Below, piece by piece: positions 10,212 through 19,503 of a stretch of DNA of 64,000 nucleotides. Origin of the DNA: Corynebacterium aurimucosum ATCC 700975 (GTDB lineage: Bacteria; Actinomycetota; Actinomycetes; Mycobacteriales; Mycobacteriaceae). The position numbers were made by a program, and so were the translations under genes. Below the pieces are notes generated by a model. It worked only from the letters and a program-made list of their open reading frames with translations, searched no databases and had not been told where the DNA came from. The DNA is taken from assembly GCF_000022905.1 (NCBI RefSeq), contig NC_012590.1, positions 2,294,001 to 2,358,000 on the forward strand. The letters are read 5' to 3'. How positions within the stretch are numbered: position 1 is the stretch's first letter; every line of letters starts with the position of its first letter.

Positions 10212-10334
10212 CGGGCGCTCCTTTCGTTATGCGCAATCTTGATGCGATTGATTAGTTCAAAGCACAGCCGGGTAGACACCCAGCAATGACACGAGGAAAA
10301 ATGTTACCCCACGCGCGCGTCATAACCAAAACAC

Positions 10335-11663
10335 TCAGCTTTCGGAGTAGCGGGAGCGAAACTGTTCGGCAACATCCTCGAGGCTCTTCCCCGCCGTTTC
10401 CGGAACGAGTGCGCGGGTATACCCCACCGCAACGAGGCCTAAGCCCGCAAAGATTCCGAAGCCCAGCGAGCCGCCGAGCCACTCGACCACCGGCAAGAAG
10501 AACTGCGCCACCGCCCAGTTACTCACCCACAACGCCAGCCCGGCGATTCCCATGCCCAAGCCGCGGACTTCGGGCGGCACGATTTCTGACATGAGCAGCC
10601 ACGTGGCCGGGGAGACCGCCGCCTGTTGGAAGGCAATGAACGCCGCCATGCACGCCAGCGCCAACATAGCCAGTGGTGTGGAATCATGAGCGAAGTGATA
10701 AGCCACAGCTAGGACCACGAGCGAAACAACGTTGCCGCTTAAGCCTGCTAGCAATAGCCGGCGGCGCCCCAGCCGGTCGATCACGCGCATGCCTACTAGG
10801 CACGCCGCGACGGACACCACACCGATCACCATCGACGTATACACCGAGTTGGTGGTGGAGATACCCACCTGGTTCATCATCGTGGGTGCGAAGTACACGA
10901 TGGCGTTGACGCCCGTAATCTGCTGGGTCAGGCCCATGAGCATGGCAAGCGCGATGGCCCAACGCATCCAGCGGTGGCGTCGCAAAGCTTGCCATTCACC
11001 CGTGCTCGGCCGCGCGCTATGTTCCAGCTCCGCTCCCCGCGCGCCTACCCGAGCGCTGACCGCGGCAGCTTGGCCCGTTCGGCCTTGTGCCGCGAGCCAC
11101 GCCGGGGTATCGGGGAGAAAGACCATGCCGAGCGCCAGCGCCGCACCCGGAACCGCGGCCAGCCCGAGCATCCAATGCCAGCTGCCGCTTGCAGCCAACA
11201 GCGAGTTCACCCCGTACGCAAGCAGCTGCCCGACGACGATCATGAGCGTGTTGAGGGAGACCATCCGACCCCGTACAGCCGCCGGGGTGATTTCGGAGAT
11301 GTACATCGGGGAGACGATGGACACCGCGCCCACCGCCACGCCAAGGAATGTGCGGGCGGTAGCAAGTTCCGCGGCCGAGTTTGCGAGCGCACACCACACG
11401 GAACCAGCCACGAAGATGAGTCCGCCGGCAATGAGGGTTCGGCGTCGCCCGATCATGCTCGCCACACGCCCAGCCGCCAGCGCACCGACTGCCGCTCCAA
11501 CCAACAGCATCGAGGTCACGAGTCCTTCCTCGTGGGCGGACATACCGAATTCCGGCCCTACGAAGAGGAGAGCACCAGACATCACTCCGGTGTCGTATCC
11601 AAAGAGCAGGCCGCCCAGGGCGGCTACGCCTGCGACCATCATGACGTAAGTATCTTTGTTCAC
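10335..11663 (-). CDS. Sugar-porter family MFS transporter
   Basis: 442 residues with about 12 membrane segments. Sugar-porter signatures are present: [11 protein letters not shown] in TM1, [10 protein letters not shown] between TM2 and TM3, [14 protein letters not shown] after TM4, the mid-protein [10 protein letters not shown], and [11 protein letters not shown] at the C-terminus. Such proteins are mostly proton symporters for hexoses, pentoses or myo-inositol; the substrate here cannot be told from sequence. Starts at GTG 11663 and is transcribed divergently from nadE with only 36 bp between the start codons. Confidence 0.85.
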   Translation of the reverse strand: MNKDTYVMMVAGVAALGGLLFGYDTGVMSGALLFVGPEFGMSAHEEGLVTSMLLVGAAVGALAAGRVASMIGRRRTLIAGGLIFVAGSVWCALANSAAELATARTFLGVAVGAVSIVSPMYISEITPAAVRGRMVSLNTLMIVVGQLLAYGVNSLLAASGSWHWMLGLAAVPGAALALGMVFLPDTPAWLAAQGRTGQAAAVSARVGARGAELEHSARPSTGEWQALRRHRWMRWAIALAMLMGLTQQITGVNAIVYFAPTMMNQVGISTTNSVYTSMVIGVVSVAACLVGMRVIDRLGRRRLLLAGLSGNVVSLVVLAVAYHFAHDSTPLAMLALACMAAFIAFQQAAVSPATWLLMSEIVPPEVRGLGMGIAGLALWVSNWAVAQFFLPVVEWLGGSLGFGIFAGLGLVAVGYTRALVPETAGKSLEDVAEQFRSRYSES

Positions 11664-11699
11664 GAGTTCCTATTGTCGCAGGCGGCTACCATGGGCGTC

Positions 11700-12515
11700 A
11701 TGTCACATGAATCCACTGACCTCCAGAACGACATCATCAAGGCCCTCGGCGTGAAGCCTCGTATCGATCCAGCAGAAGAGGTAGAGCGCCGCGTCGCCTT
11801 TTTGGTGGACTACCTACGCACCACCGGTGCGAAGGGCTTTGTCTTGGGCATCTCTGGCGGCCAGGACTCCACCCTGGCTGGGCGCTTGGCACAGCTGGCG
11901 GTGGCCCGCGTCGACGGGGCGCATTTCTGGGCCGTGCGCCTTCCCCACGGAGTGCAGGCCGACGAGGATGACGCACAGATCGCCCTCGACTTCATCGAGC
12001 CTGACTACTCCCTCACCGTCAACATCGCGGAGGCCACCGCGGCTCTCGACGGTGCCGTGGCCAACGCCCTGCACCAGGATTCCCTGGGGGACTTCAATCG
12101 AGGCAACCTCAAGGCTCGCCTGCGCATGTCTGCGCAATACGCGCTGGCCGGCGAGGTCGGGGCCTTGGTCATCGGTACAGACCACGCCGCCGAAAACGTC
12201 ACCGCCTTCTTTACCAAGTGGGGCGACGGCGCCGCCGACGTCCTGCCCCTCGCCGGGCTTAACAAGCGCCAGGGCGCTCGACTCCTGAAACATCTCGGCG
12301 CACCAGATTCCACGTGGAAGAAGGTACCAACTGCTGACTTGGAGGATGACCGCCCATTGCTCTCTGATGAAGAAGCGCTCGGCGTCACCTACGCCCACAT
12401 CGATGACTACCTGGAGGGCAGGGCCGTGCCTGACGACGCCCGCGCGCGCATCGAAACCCTCTGGCGCCGCGGCGCCCACAAGCGCACCATGCCACCGGGC
12501 CCTACCAGCGCCTAA
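11700..12515 (+). CDS. nadE: NH3-dependent NAD+ synthetase
   Basis: 271 residues. It amidates nicotinate adenine dinucleotide to NAD+. The PP-loop ATP site is [18 protein letters not shown] (residues 51-68), followed by [12 protein letters not shown] and [22 protein letters not shown], which are diagnostic of NadE. There is no glutaminase domain, so ammonia is the nitrogen source; the length equals that of E. coli NadE. ATG 11700 was chosen; an in-frame ATG lies 9 nt upstream. No convincing ribosome-binding site is visible before either, so the transcript may be leaderless or nearly so. Confidence 0.95.
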   Translation: MSHESTDLQNDIIKALGVKPRIDPAEEVERRVAFLVDYLRTTGAKGFVLGISGGQDSTLAGRLAQLAVARVDGAHFWAVRLPHGVQADEDDAQIALDFIEPDYSLTVNIAEATAALDGAVANALHQDSLGDFNRGNLKARLRMSAQYALAGEVGALVIGTDHAAENVTAFFTKWGDGAADVLPLAGLNKRQGARLLKHLGAPDSTWKKVPTADLEDDRPLLSDEEALGVTYAHIDDYLEGRAVPDDARARIETLWRRGAHKRTMPPGPTSA

Positions 12516-12521
12516 GGTTTC

Positions 12522-12543
12522 AAGCCCCCTCCTCGCGGGGCTT
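12522..12543 (+). terminator. Terminator after nadE
   Basis: AAGCCCC / GGGGCTT hairpin with an 8-nt loop followed by TCCCGTTCCTTTT, 7 bp after the nadE stop. Confidence 0.75.
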
Positions 12544-12780
12544 TCCCGTTCCTTTTCCGCATCCACCAATTGCGCCTGAGGCCAGCGTTTCCCCGCGCGC
12601 CAGGGGGGATACTCTCCCCGGCGGTCAACTGCCCCCTACCCATAACGCGAGTCCGTCCGCCCCCAACATCTGTAGCGCACGTAGTCCCGCACCTGTGATT
12701 GACGCTTTACCCCACCCCTGAGCTGGGTGTTTCTTCTCTCCGGTTGCGGGGTACATAGACCTGTTTTAGTCTCTGTGCCC

Positions 12781-13935
12781 ATGGGGGATATCGAAACCTA
12801 CATCCGCCTCCGCAACTCGGGGATTGCGCTGGTGGAACATATACCTGGCACACCCGATGAGCTCCGCGTGCTCGGAGCGGATGCCTCCGATGCTGCCGAG
12901 CTGTCACAGCTACACCAGGTGTATTTCGGGCCGACCCGCTATACGGGTAAACAACGCAAAGCCCGCACCGCAGCGCTCAAACAACGCCACAGCCTGGGCA
13001 CCCTCACACTCATCGAAACCTACGTTTCAAAGGTTAAGAAAACCCTCGACGCCTGGAACCTCCGAGCAAAACTCGCCGCCACCCCCGCACACCGCATCCA
13101 GGCCGTTGCCACCGCACGACTTAAAGAACTCACACGCAAAAGAACCGCCAAGCCCGGTGTGCGTATCACCTACCGCACGCAAGGCCCCAACACGCTTTCC
13201 ATAACCGATGATGCCACCACGATTGCCAACATGCGCGGCGTCTTAGAATCCACCAACAACACCGACCTCCTAAAGGCCGCCAACGACATCTTCTTCAACA
13301 AAGCCTCCGGTACTAAACCTGCGGTGCGCACCCAAGTCATCGTCACCCTCAACGAGCTAGACCAGATCATCAACGGCGAGGGTGATGAGATAGAACTCAA
13401 CCTCACCAACGGTGGGCGCATGACCGGCACAGAATTCTTAACCCACAAGTTCGCCGAAATAGGCTACGCCACCCTCGTCCACCCCCTCGACGGGCCCATC
13501 AACACCTGGCGCCTATCACGTGGAGCAAACCTCAACCAACGCCTTAGCCTGCATGCCGAATCCCACACCTGCTCACGTCCTGGGTGTAATAAGCCAGCTG
13601 ATTACTGCCAAGTCCATCACCTTATCCCCTGGCAGGCAGGTGGCTACACCAACATCAACAACCTGACCTTCTTGTGCGCCTACCACAACGGGATCAATGA
13701 TGATGACCCACAAAGGCCTACCGGGCGTGGCTACATGTACCGACTTAATACAGGGGTGGACTTCATCCCACCCTGGGGTGCACCGATTACCGCAATGCCG
13801 GAATACCAAGAAGCACTAGCCAGACTCAACGCTGAGCGGGAAACAGCCACAAAGACACAGGCCACAGCCCAAGGATCTGCAACAACACCGGGCACAGCAC
13901 CACAACCACCAGACCCACCACCCGACAGCAGCTAA
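12781..13935 (+). CDS. DUF222/13E12-type protein with HNH nuclease domain
   Basis: 384 residues. The first ~270 residues are a charged helical region of the DUF222 (13E12 repeat) type common in actinobacteria, and residues ~265-315 form an HNH zinc-finger nuclease domain: CSRPGCNKPADYC, then QVHHLIPWQAGG and NNLTFLCAYHN, giving the Cys pairs and the His-Asn-His core. The Pro/Thr/Ala-rich tail is low complexity. Start at ATG 12781 (MGDIETYIRL); no strong ribosome-binding site. Members occur in many copies per genome and their function is unproven; some lie near mobile DNA. Isolated here, with no partner gene. Confidence 0.75.
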   Translation: MGDIETYIRLRNSGIALVEHIPGTPDELRVLGADASDAAELSQLHQVYFGPTRYTGKQRKARTAALKQRHSLGTLTLIETYVSKVKKTLDAWNLRAKLAATPAHRIQAVATARLKELTRKRTAKPGVRITYRTQGPNTLSITDDATTIANMRGVLESTNNTDLLKAANDIFFNKASGTKPAVRTQVIVTLNELDQIINGEGDEIELNLTNGGRMTGTEFLTHKFAEIGYATLVHPLDGPINTWRLSRGANLNQRLSLHAESHTCSRPGCNKPADYCQVHHLIPWQAGGYTNINNLTFLCAYHNGINDDDPQRPTGRGYMYRLNTGVDFIPPWGAPITAMPEYQEALARLNAERETATKTQATAQGSATTPGTAPQPPDPPPDSS

Positions 13936-14291
13936 CACCCACAACCACCACACACAGCAGAAACAGAAAGGAAAACGCCGACCACCTGCGACAACACCGT
14001 CGCCCCTGATAGAGGAACCCGTCAGTCAAAGCCATGCTGACGGGCACATCGGCGATCCATCAGACAGCACCACCCGCGGACCGCAACAAGGTACGCGGGA
14101 AAACCGGGGATCCCAGACCACAATTCACGTACCGCCGGAAGCAGCAGGCGCAACGGGACTTTTAACTCTTAAAGGGCGAAACCCTCCAACCAAACCATTG
14201 TTGACGGGCTAGCTGTCATGCCGGAGCCCCAAAAGCACATCCAGAGCTCCTTTTCCTTCAGATCCGGCAGAGCCTAAGAGGGTTCACACAC
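13936..14291. other. Intergenic region after the HNH gene
   Basis: About 355 bp without a credible gene. The only structure I see is a hairpin CCCGTCAG / CTGACGGG at 14018-14044, without a T-run. Composition is A/C-rich near the HNH gene and otherwise ordinary. Confidence 0.5.
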
Positions 14292-15026
14292 TCATCGCAA
14301 TGCCTCAAGGGTTGCACGTGCAGCCTGCTCAAGCGGAGCGTAGTAGGCCGGACCATGCGTCATCGCGTGAACTGCAAGTGGATGTAACTGATGCATCGGC
14401 ACCCACTTCCGGTATTCCTCACCCACCCCATAACCCCGTAGTATCTCGTCATAGTAGGGCGTTCCGAACAGCTCCAGCATGGCCAAATCCGTCCACGGAT
14501 GCCCACCGTGCGCTGCAGGGTCAATCATGACCGCCGTGTCCTCCTGGAACAAAACATTTCCTGCCCACAAATCACCATGAATTCGTGCAGGCTCAACGTC
14601 CCAGTCCACGGCAGCAATAGCTTCGGCGGCCACATATACGCTGTCCCGCAGCCCCTCCGGAAGTCCTTCTATAAATGGCACCACCCGCTGTTCGGCGTAG
14701 AACTCACCCCAGGCTTCGCGTGGTTCGCAGGGTTGCTCCACGCGCCCGATGAAGTTCGCGCCTTCCCACCCCTCTGGCGGTGCGCCGAAAGCTGGGGCTC
14801 CTGCCTGATGAACCTGCCGCAACGCTTCACCAAACGCCCGCGCAGCAGCAGCACTCGGTCGCGCCTGCGCTACTCGACGCGTACTAATCGTCGAATCTGT
14901 CAGCCCCGCAACTTCCACCACGACGTCCTTTCGTGCGGCTGCTAACCAGCGCAGGCCCGCGGCCTCTGCCTCAGCTTGATCGGCTCGTGCTACTGACTTG
15001 GTGAAAACATCCATGCTCCCCAGCAT
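14292..15026 (-). CDS. Fructosamine kinase family protein
   Basis: 244 residues of the aminoglycoside-phosphotransferase-like kinase fold. The catalytic loop is RIHGDLWAGNVLF and the metal-binding loop VMIDPAAHGGHPWTDLAML, both characteristic of the fructosamine/ketosamine-3-kinase family that phosphorylates sugar adducts on amines and so promotes deglycation. The N-lobe is short relative to typical ~290-residue members. Start uncertain: ATG 15026 follows directly on a terminator T-run, and ATG 15014 has a purine-rich stretch too close to it. No neighbour suggests the substrate. Confidence 0.8.
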   Translation of the reverse strand: MLGSMDVFTKSVARADQAEAEAAGLRWLAAARKDVVVEVAGLTDSTISTRRVAQARPSAAAARAFGEALRQVHQAGAPAFGAPPEGWEGANFIGRVEQPCEPREAWGEFYAEQRVVPFIEGLPEGLRDSVYVAAEAIAAVDWDVEPARIHGDLWAGNVLFQEDTAVMIDPAAHGGHPWTDLAMLELFGTPYYDEILRGYGVGEEYRKWVPMHQLHPLAVHAMTHGPAYYAPLEQAARATLEALR

Positions 15027-15033
15027 AGAAAAA

Positions 15034-15058
15034 GGCCGCCTCTGCGAAAGAGACGGCC
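15034..15058 (-). terminator. Terminator of the tRNA-Ala transcript
   Basis: Arms GGCCGCCTCT / AGAGACGGCC pair with one mismatch around a 5-nt loop; on the minus strand the hairpin is followed by TTTTTCT. It lies 2 bp after the encoded CCA of the first tRNA-Ala. Confidence 0.75.
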
Positions 15059-15060
15059 GA

Positions 15061-15136
15061 TGGTGGAGCTAACGGGATTCGAACCCGTGACCCCCACACT
15101 GCCAGTGTGGTGCGCTACCAACTGCGCCATAGCCCC
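15061..15136 (-). tRNA. tRNA-Ala (anticodon GGC), CCA encoded
   Basis: Cloverleaf fits: acceptor GGGGCTA with AGCTCC plus A, anticodon loop CTGGCAG between CCACA and TGTGG, T-loop TTCGAAT. The 3' CCA is encoded. The 73-nt body is identical to the neighbouring copy 22 bp upstream. Confidence 0.95.
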
Positions 15137-15158
15137 AAGGCAATATTGAATTTTAAAG

Positions 15159-15231
15159 TGGAGCTAACGGGATTCGAACCCGTGACCCCCACACTGCCAG
15201 TGTGGTGCGCTACCAACTGCGCCATAGCCCC
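15159..15231 (-). tRNA. tRNA-Ala (anticodon GGC), CCA not encoded
   Basis: The body is identical to the tRNA-Ala at 15061-15136, but the sequence after the discriminator A is CTTT, so CCA must be added by the nucleotidyltransferase. The two genes form a tandem pair read as one minus-strand transcript. Confidence 0.95.
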
Positions 15232-15320
15232 TCATACGAGGTGCAACCTTTATGATTGCAACTCGTATCAATATATCCTCTCCCTATTCACTCACCAAAT
15301 CGCGAGTTGGGGCGCTAAAT

Positions 15321-16076
15321 TTACTTCTCAGTAACGATGTTGACCCATTCCATGATGGAGGTCTTGTCATCCTCCGGAATGTCCTTGCCGTCCTTGATGA
15401 TGCGCGGCGAAGACACGCTGCCGGTTTCCTTTTCAAGCTTTTCGTAGTTCGAGGTCACCAGCGGGTTTCCTTCACCAACCGGGGCTTCCTCAATGGCCTT
15501 CACCGTGGCATCATCTGCGCCCAGTTCCTTCGCGGCAGCAGCGAAGTCTTCCATCTCCCACTTGTTGTACACCTTGGACTGGTTCTCCATGAGGTACTTA
15601 CGCAGGTTCCAGTAGAGCGTGGCGTCACCGGTCTTTGCTACCTGCTCCATCGCAGCAGCGGCCTTGGAGGAGTGGCCGGTGTTGGACTTGATGCTCTCCA
15701 AGCCGTTCGGGCTGCCGTCGAGGAAGTTGAGGGTGCGCACGTGCACGACGAGCTCGCCCGCGTCGATGGCATCCTTCATCTGCTCGTCGGTTTCCTTCGC
15801 CAGGTCACCACAGTGCGGGCAGGAGTAGTCCTCGTACAGGTCTACTTCGGTTGCGTCCTTTGCGGCATCCGCAGACTTGAGGGTTACCGCATTGTCCGCG
15901 AGGGAAATCTCCATGGAGACATCCTCGGCGGCGTAGTCCCCCAGCGCATCGGTCTGTGCGCCTCGCCCTTGGTAGACGATGTATCCGATTACCACAGCGA
16001 TAATAACCAGCAGAACAGCGAGGCCCCAGACGAATCCACTATTACTCTTGGAGTTGGGGTCTTTGACTGTACTCAT
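15321..16076 (-). CDS. Membrane-anchored DsbA-like thiol-disulfide oxidoreductase
   Basis: 251 residues. One N-terminal membrane anchor (residues ~14-35, VWGLAVLLVIIAVVIGYIVY) positions a thioredoxin-fold domain outside the membrane. The active site is C86-P-H-C89 in LYEDYSCPHCGDL, and a cis-Pro segment SVSSPRI lies near the C-terminus. Actinobacterial DsbA-like proteins of this form introduce disulfides in exported proteins. The next gene downstream encodes a MauE-type membrane protein, a plausible electron-transfer partner. ATG 16076 has AAGG about 7 nt upstream. Substrate unknown. Confidence 0.85.
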   Translation of the reverse strand: MSTVKDPNSKSNSGFVWGLAVLLVIIAVVIGYIVYQGRGAQTDALGDYAAEDVSMEISLADNAVTLKSADAAKDATEVDLYEDYSCPHCGDLAKETDEQMKDAIDAGELVVHVRTLNFLDGSPNGLESIKSNTGHSSKAAAAMEQVAKTGDATLYWNLRKYLMENQSKVYNKWEMEDFAAAAKELGADDATVKAIEEAPVGEGNPLVTSNYEKLEKETGSVSSPRIIKDGKDIPEDDKTSIMEWVNIVTEK

Positions 16077-16135
16077 TGAACAACCTTGCCTTTGATGACG
16101 TTATTTCGAACAGATGAAAAGCCTACACACCGTTG

Positions 16136-16603
16136 TTAAGGGTGCAATGCAAACTTGGTGAAAGGACGCTTGATCGTCCACACCATTAAGACAGAATAGA
16201 AGACATCACGCAGAAGTGTCATCATGTAGTTCATCACTTGCGCGTCCTCATCAGGGCTAACAGAGAAACACCCGCAGTCAATCCCGAGCCCCCGCGCCCA
16301 TGCCTGCGCGATGCCGATCATGAATAGAACGAGAACAATCTGCCCCACCCACGCCGATTGGCGCAGGAACAGCCCCAACAGGAGCAACAGGCCGCCGCAC
16401 ACTTCCAGCGGACCGATCAGATAGGACAAATAGTGGGACCACTCTGGGGTAAAGATTTCATATGCCTTGATGCTTTGGGACACCGCGAGCTGGTCCGACA
16501 GCTTCGACGCGCCCGCCTTGATCCACACATAGGCCATATAAAATCGCGCGAATGCACTAATGATATCGAGCACGAGTGGTGCGCTGATTTTGGTTTTGGT
16601 CAC
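16136..16603 (-). CDS. MauE/DoxX-family membrane protein
   Basis: 155 residues with four hydrophobic helices. It resembles the MauE/DoxX family (MauE is required for disulfide-rich methylamine dehydrogenase maturation). Two cysteines, C110 and C112, occur as DCGCF between helices 3 and 4, a likely redox pair. The gene lies 59 bp upstream of the DsbA-like gene on the same strand. It starts at GTG 16603; TAGGCT, a -10-like hexamer, lies 6 nt upstream (16610-16615), so the message is probably leaderless. Function as a quinone-linked reoxidant of the DsbA partner is inferred from context only. Confidence 0.7.
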   Translation of the reverse strand: MTKTKISAPLVLDIISAFARFYMAYVWIKAGASKLSDQLAVSQSIKAYEIFTPEWSHYLSYLIGPLEVCGGLLLLLGLFLRQSAWVGQIVLVLFMIGIAQAWARGLGIDCGCFSVSPDEDAQVMNYMMTLLRDVFYSVLMVWTIKRPFTKFALHP

Positions 16604-16620
16604 GGAGTTAGCCTAACAAT

Positions 16621-17082
16621 CTACGGGTGCAGGGCATAGCGGCGGTAGGGGCGGCGGATGGTCCAGACGGTGAGGGCGAAGAAGAAAGCGTCGCGAAGCA
16701 GCGTCAACGCATAGTTCATACCTTGGTTCACATCGTTGGGATCATAGCCAAAACACCCACAATCGATGACTAACCCACGCGCCCACGCCTGGGCAATGCC
16801 CACCATGAACATGACTAGGACCACCGCAGCGACTGCCGACGCCTTCCTTTAGAACAGCCCCAGCAACAGCAGCACCCCACCCATGAGTTCCAGGGGCCCA
16901 ATGAGGTAGGCCAAGTATCCGGACCACTCCGGGGTAAAGATGCCATAGGCCTTGATGGCCTGGGTCATCTCCATCCGGGCGTCCAGCTTCTGTATGCCGG
17001 CGATAATCCACACGGCGGCCATGCCGAATCGGGCGAGTGCGCTGGCCAGGTCAAGCACAGAGGTGCGTTGTGCGGTTGTCAT
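16621..17082 (-). pseudogene. Second MauE/DoxX copy interrupted by one in-frame stop
   Basis: The frame encodes a paralogue of the downstream MauE protein along its whole length (153 codons), sharing YGIFTPEWSGYLAYLIGPLE, LLLLGLF, the redox pair as DCGCF, and RRPY-ALHP at the end. One TAA codon (16849-16851) follows LLLLGLF, where the intact copy has Leu. No frameshift is present, so a single base change would restore the frame. The start region has the same TAGGCTAA promoter-like sequence, overlapping the pgm stop. It is a tandem duplicate that has decayed, unless the stop is read through or is a sequencing error. Confidence 0.8.
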
Positions 17083-17093
17083 AAACCATTAGC

Positions 17094-18710
17094 CTAAGCT
17101 CCGAGAACCTGTGACACCAGCGCCTGTGCTTCTTCCTGCACCTGCTTGAGGTGTTCTTCGCCACGGAAGCTCTCAGCGTAAATCTTGTACTTATCCTCCG
17201 TGCCGGACGGGCGCGCGGCAAACCACGCGTTCTCCGTCCTCACCTTGAGGCCGCCGATCGCCGCGCCGTTGCCCGGCGCCTCGGTGAGCTTGGCGACGAT
17301 CTCCTCGCCTGCCAGCTCCGTAGCCGTCACCTGCTCCGGGGAGAGCTTCTTCAGGATGGCCTTCTGCTCGCGGGTAGCCGGGGCGTCGGTGCGCGCATAG
17401 GCCGGCGCACCATATTCCTCCGCCAGCTCCGCGTAGCGCTGCGACGGGGTCTTATCCGTCACCGCCAGGATCTCCGCGGCCAGCAAGTCCAAGATGATGC
17501 CGTCCTTGTCGGTGGACCACACCGTACCGTCGAAGCGCAGGAAGGAAGCGCCCGCGGATTCTTCGCCGCCGAAGCCGAGGGTGCCGTCGACAAGCCCCGG
17601 CACAAACCACTTGAAGCCCACCGGCACCTCCACGAGCTCCCGGCCCAGGCTGGCCACGACGCGGTCGATCATGGAAGAGGACACCAAGGTCTTGCCCACG
17701 CCCGCATTTCCCCACTGGGGACGGTGGCTAAACAGGTACTCGATGGCCACCGCGAGGTAGTGGTTCGGGTTCATCAGCCCAGCGTCCGGCGTAACAATGC
17801 CGTGGCGGTCCGCGTCGGCGTCGTTGCCCGTGGCCAGGTCGTACTTGGAACGGTTATCCACCAACGAAGCCATGGCGTCCGGGGAGGAGCAGTCCATGCG
17901 GATCTTGCCGTCGGTATCCAGCGTCATGAAGCGGAAGGTGCCGTCGACGTCGGGGTTCACCACGGTCATGTTCAGCTCGTAGTGCTCAGCAATTGCCGCC
18001 CAGTAGTCCACCGAGGCGCCGCCCATGGGGTCCGCTCCGATGCGCACGCCGGCGTCCTTGATGGCCGCCATGTCCACGACGTTGGCCAAATCGGACACAT
18101 AGGAGTCGAGGTAATTGTGCTTCACACAGCGCGCATCGAGCACTCCGTCAACCGGCACGCGCTTCACACCGTCGAGCCCGGCGCGCAGGTAGTCGTTGGC
18201 CTTTGCTGCGATCCAGTCGGTGGCATCGGTATCCGCCGGACCGCCCGTTGGCGGGTTGTACTTGAATCCACCATCGCGCGGCGGGTTGTGGGAGGGGGTA
18301 ATCACGATGCCGTCGGTGCCCGGGTTGGTCAGGATGGCGTGGGAGACGGCCGGGGTCGGGGTGTAACGGCCGCGGTCATCCACGCGAACCTCTAGGTCGT
18401 TGGCAAGGAGGACCTCGAGGGCAGAAACCATGGCGGGTTCGGAGAGCGCGTGGGTATCGCGCCCGATGAAGATGGCACCCGTGGTCCCCCGCTCAGCGCG
18501 GTAATCCACGATGGCCTGGGTAATCGCCAGAATGTGAGCTTCGTTGAAGGCGGTGTCCAAGGCGGAGCCGCGGTGGCCGGAGGTGCCGAAGGAAACCTGC
18601 TGGTCGGGGTTATCTGCATCGGGGGTGCGGGTGTAATACGCGGTGACTAGTTCTGCAATATCGATGAGATCAGAAGGCTGGGCTAGTTGGCCGGCGCGCT
18701 CGTGTGCCAT
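17094..18710 (-). CDS. pgm: Phosphoglucomutase
   Basis: 538 residues. It interconverts glucose 1-phosphate and glucose 6-phosphate for glycogen, trehalose and cell-wall sugar synthesis. Signatures: [11 protein letters not shown] near the N-terminus, active-site serine loop [12 protein letters not shown], metal loop [11 protein letters not shown], sugar-binding [10 protein letters not shown], and phosphate-binding [14 protein letters not shown]. This is the alpha-D-glucose-specific type close in length to E. coli Pgm. ATG 18710 was chosen since AAGGAGG lies 8 nt upstream; the frame extends further upstream without need. Confidence 0.95.
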   Translation of the reverse strand: MAHERAGQLAQPSDLIDIAELVTAYYTRTPDADNPDQQVSFGTSGHRGSALDTAFNEAHILAITQAIVDYRAERGTTGAIFIGRDTHALSEPAMVSALEVLLANDLEVRVDDRGRYTPTPAVSHAILTNPGTDGIVITPSHNPPRDGGFKYNPPTGGPADTDATDWIAAKANDYLRAGLDGVKRVPVDGVLDARCVKHNYLDSYVSDLANVVDMAAIKDAGVRIGADPMGGASVDYWAAIAEHYELNMTVVNPDVDGTFRFMTLDTDGKIRMDCSSPDAMASLVDNRSKYDLATGNDADADRHGIVTPDAGLMNPNHYLAVAIEYLFSHRPQWGNAGVGKTLVSSSMIDRVVASLGRELVEVPVGFKWFVPGLVDGTLGFGGEESAGASFLRFDGTVWSTDKDGIILDLLAAEILAVTDKTPSQRYAELAEEYGAPAYARTDAPATREQKAILKKLSPEQVTATELAGEEIVAKLTEAPGNGAAIGGLKVRTENAWFAARPSGTEDKYKIYAESFRGEEHLKQVQEEAQALVSQVLGA

Positions 18711-18793
18711 GGTGGGTTCCTCCTTGGAAACGTGGATACACCCTAAGCTTGCCTGCTTCACGCCGTTTTCGCATCCCAATTAGGATGGTTCCT

Positions 18794-19111
18794 ATGCCAC
18801 AGATCCTTCTTGTGGGCTGCGGAACCGCGCTCGGGGCGCTGGTCCGCTTCGTCCTTTCTTCGCTTCTCGGGGGCGGCGAGCTGCCACTGCTACTCATCAA
18901 CGTTCTTGGCAGTGCTGTCATGGGCTATGCCAAACCCCCGGCATTCTGGGGCACAGGTTTCTTAGGCGGCTTCACTAGCTTTGCCACTTTCGCCTTCCTC
19001 ACCTCCAGCTTCGGCCCGGCGCAGGCGGGGGCCTACGTGCTGGCGACGGTCGTCGGCTGCACCGGGGCTTACCTCATGGGTGACCGCCTGCAGGACCGGA
19101 GGCACGCATGA
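18794..19111 (+). CDS. crcB: Fluoride channel subunit CrcB (copy 1)
   Basis: 105 residues with four short hydrophobic helices. CrcB/Fluc proteins are dual-topology fluoride exporters; organisms with two genes make a heterodimer of opposite orientations. Motifs: ALVRFVLSSLLGG, LLINVLGSAVMGY and GFLGGFTSFATFAFL. ATG 18794 has AGGA 9 nt upstream; an in-frame ATG at 18785 is too close to it. The stop overlaps the next gene's start (ATGA). I see no fluoride riboswitch in the 83-bp leader. Confidence 0.9.
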   Translation: MPQILLVGCGTALGALVRFVLSSLLGGGELPLLLINVLGSAVMGYAKPPAFWGTGFLGGFTSFATFAFLTSSFGPAQAGAYVLATVVGCTGAYLMGDRLQDRRHA

Positions 19112-19467
19112 TTCTCTCCATCCTGGCCGTACTCGCCGGTGGCTTTGTCGGCGGCTGCGGGCGCTACCTGCTCACCCGTGTGCTGCCCTCCCCCACGTGT
19201 ACCTTTGCCGCCAACCTCGTCGGCGCGGCGGTGGCCGGTGTGGCCTATGGCTATGCCACGCATGCACACGCCCCCGAGTACTTCCTCCCCCTGCTGGCGG
19301 CCGGACTCGCCGGCGGGCTATCCACGTGGTCCACGCTGGCCAGAGAACTGGGAGAAATGATAAAGGCCAAGCGCTGGTGGCGCTTGGCGCGTTATCTCTT
19401 CTGGACCATCGGCCTAGGAATCGTGGTGGCCTGGCGCGGGGCGTGGGTCGGCTCGCTTCTCGCCTAA
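19108..19467 (+). CDS. crcB: Fluoride channel subunit CrcB (copy 2)
   Basis: 119 residues, four hydrophobic helices, with GGFVGGCGRYLLTRVL, FAANLVGAAVAGVAYGY and GLAGGLSTWSTLARE. It is translationally coupled to copy 1 through an ATGA overlap, the usual arrangement for the two halves of the fluoride channel. The charge distribution of the two copies was not compared quantitatively. It ends 36 bp before the convergent ABC permease gene. Confidence 0.9.
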   Translation: MILSILAVLAGGFVGGCGRYLLTRVLPSPTCTFAANLVGAAVAGVAYGYATHAHAPEYFLPLLAAGLAGGLSTWSTLARELGEMIKAKRWWRLARYLFWTIGLGIVVAWRGAWVGSLLA

Positions 19468-19503
19468 CCTACCTCGCACGCCCTTGTGCGGTCACAGGCT
19501 GCA

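Noticed and set aside
17151..18395. 414-codon open frame antisense to pgm
   Set aside because: Low-complexity Arg/His/Val composition typical of an antisense frame; pgm is unmistakable.
18711..18793. Possible fluoride riboswitch before crcB
   Set aside because: The leader is short and does not show the conserved GG-GAUGG/pseudoknot pattern expected of crcB motif RNAs.
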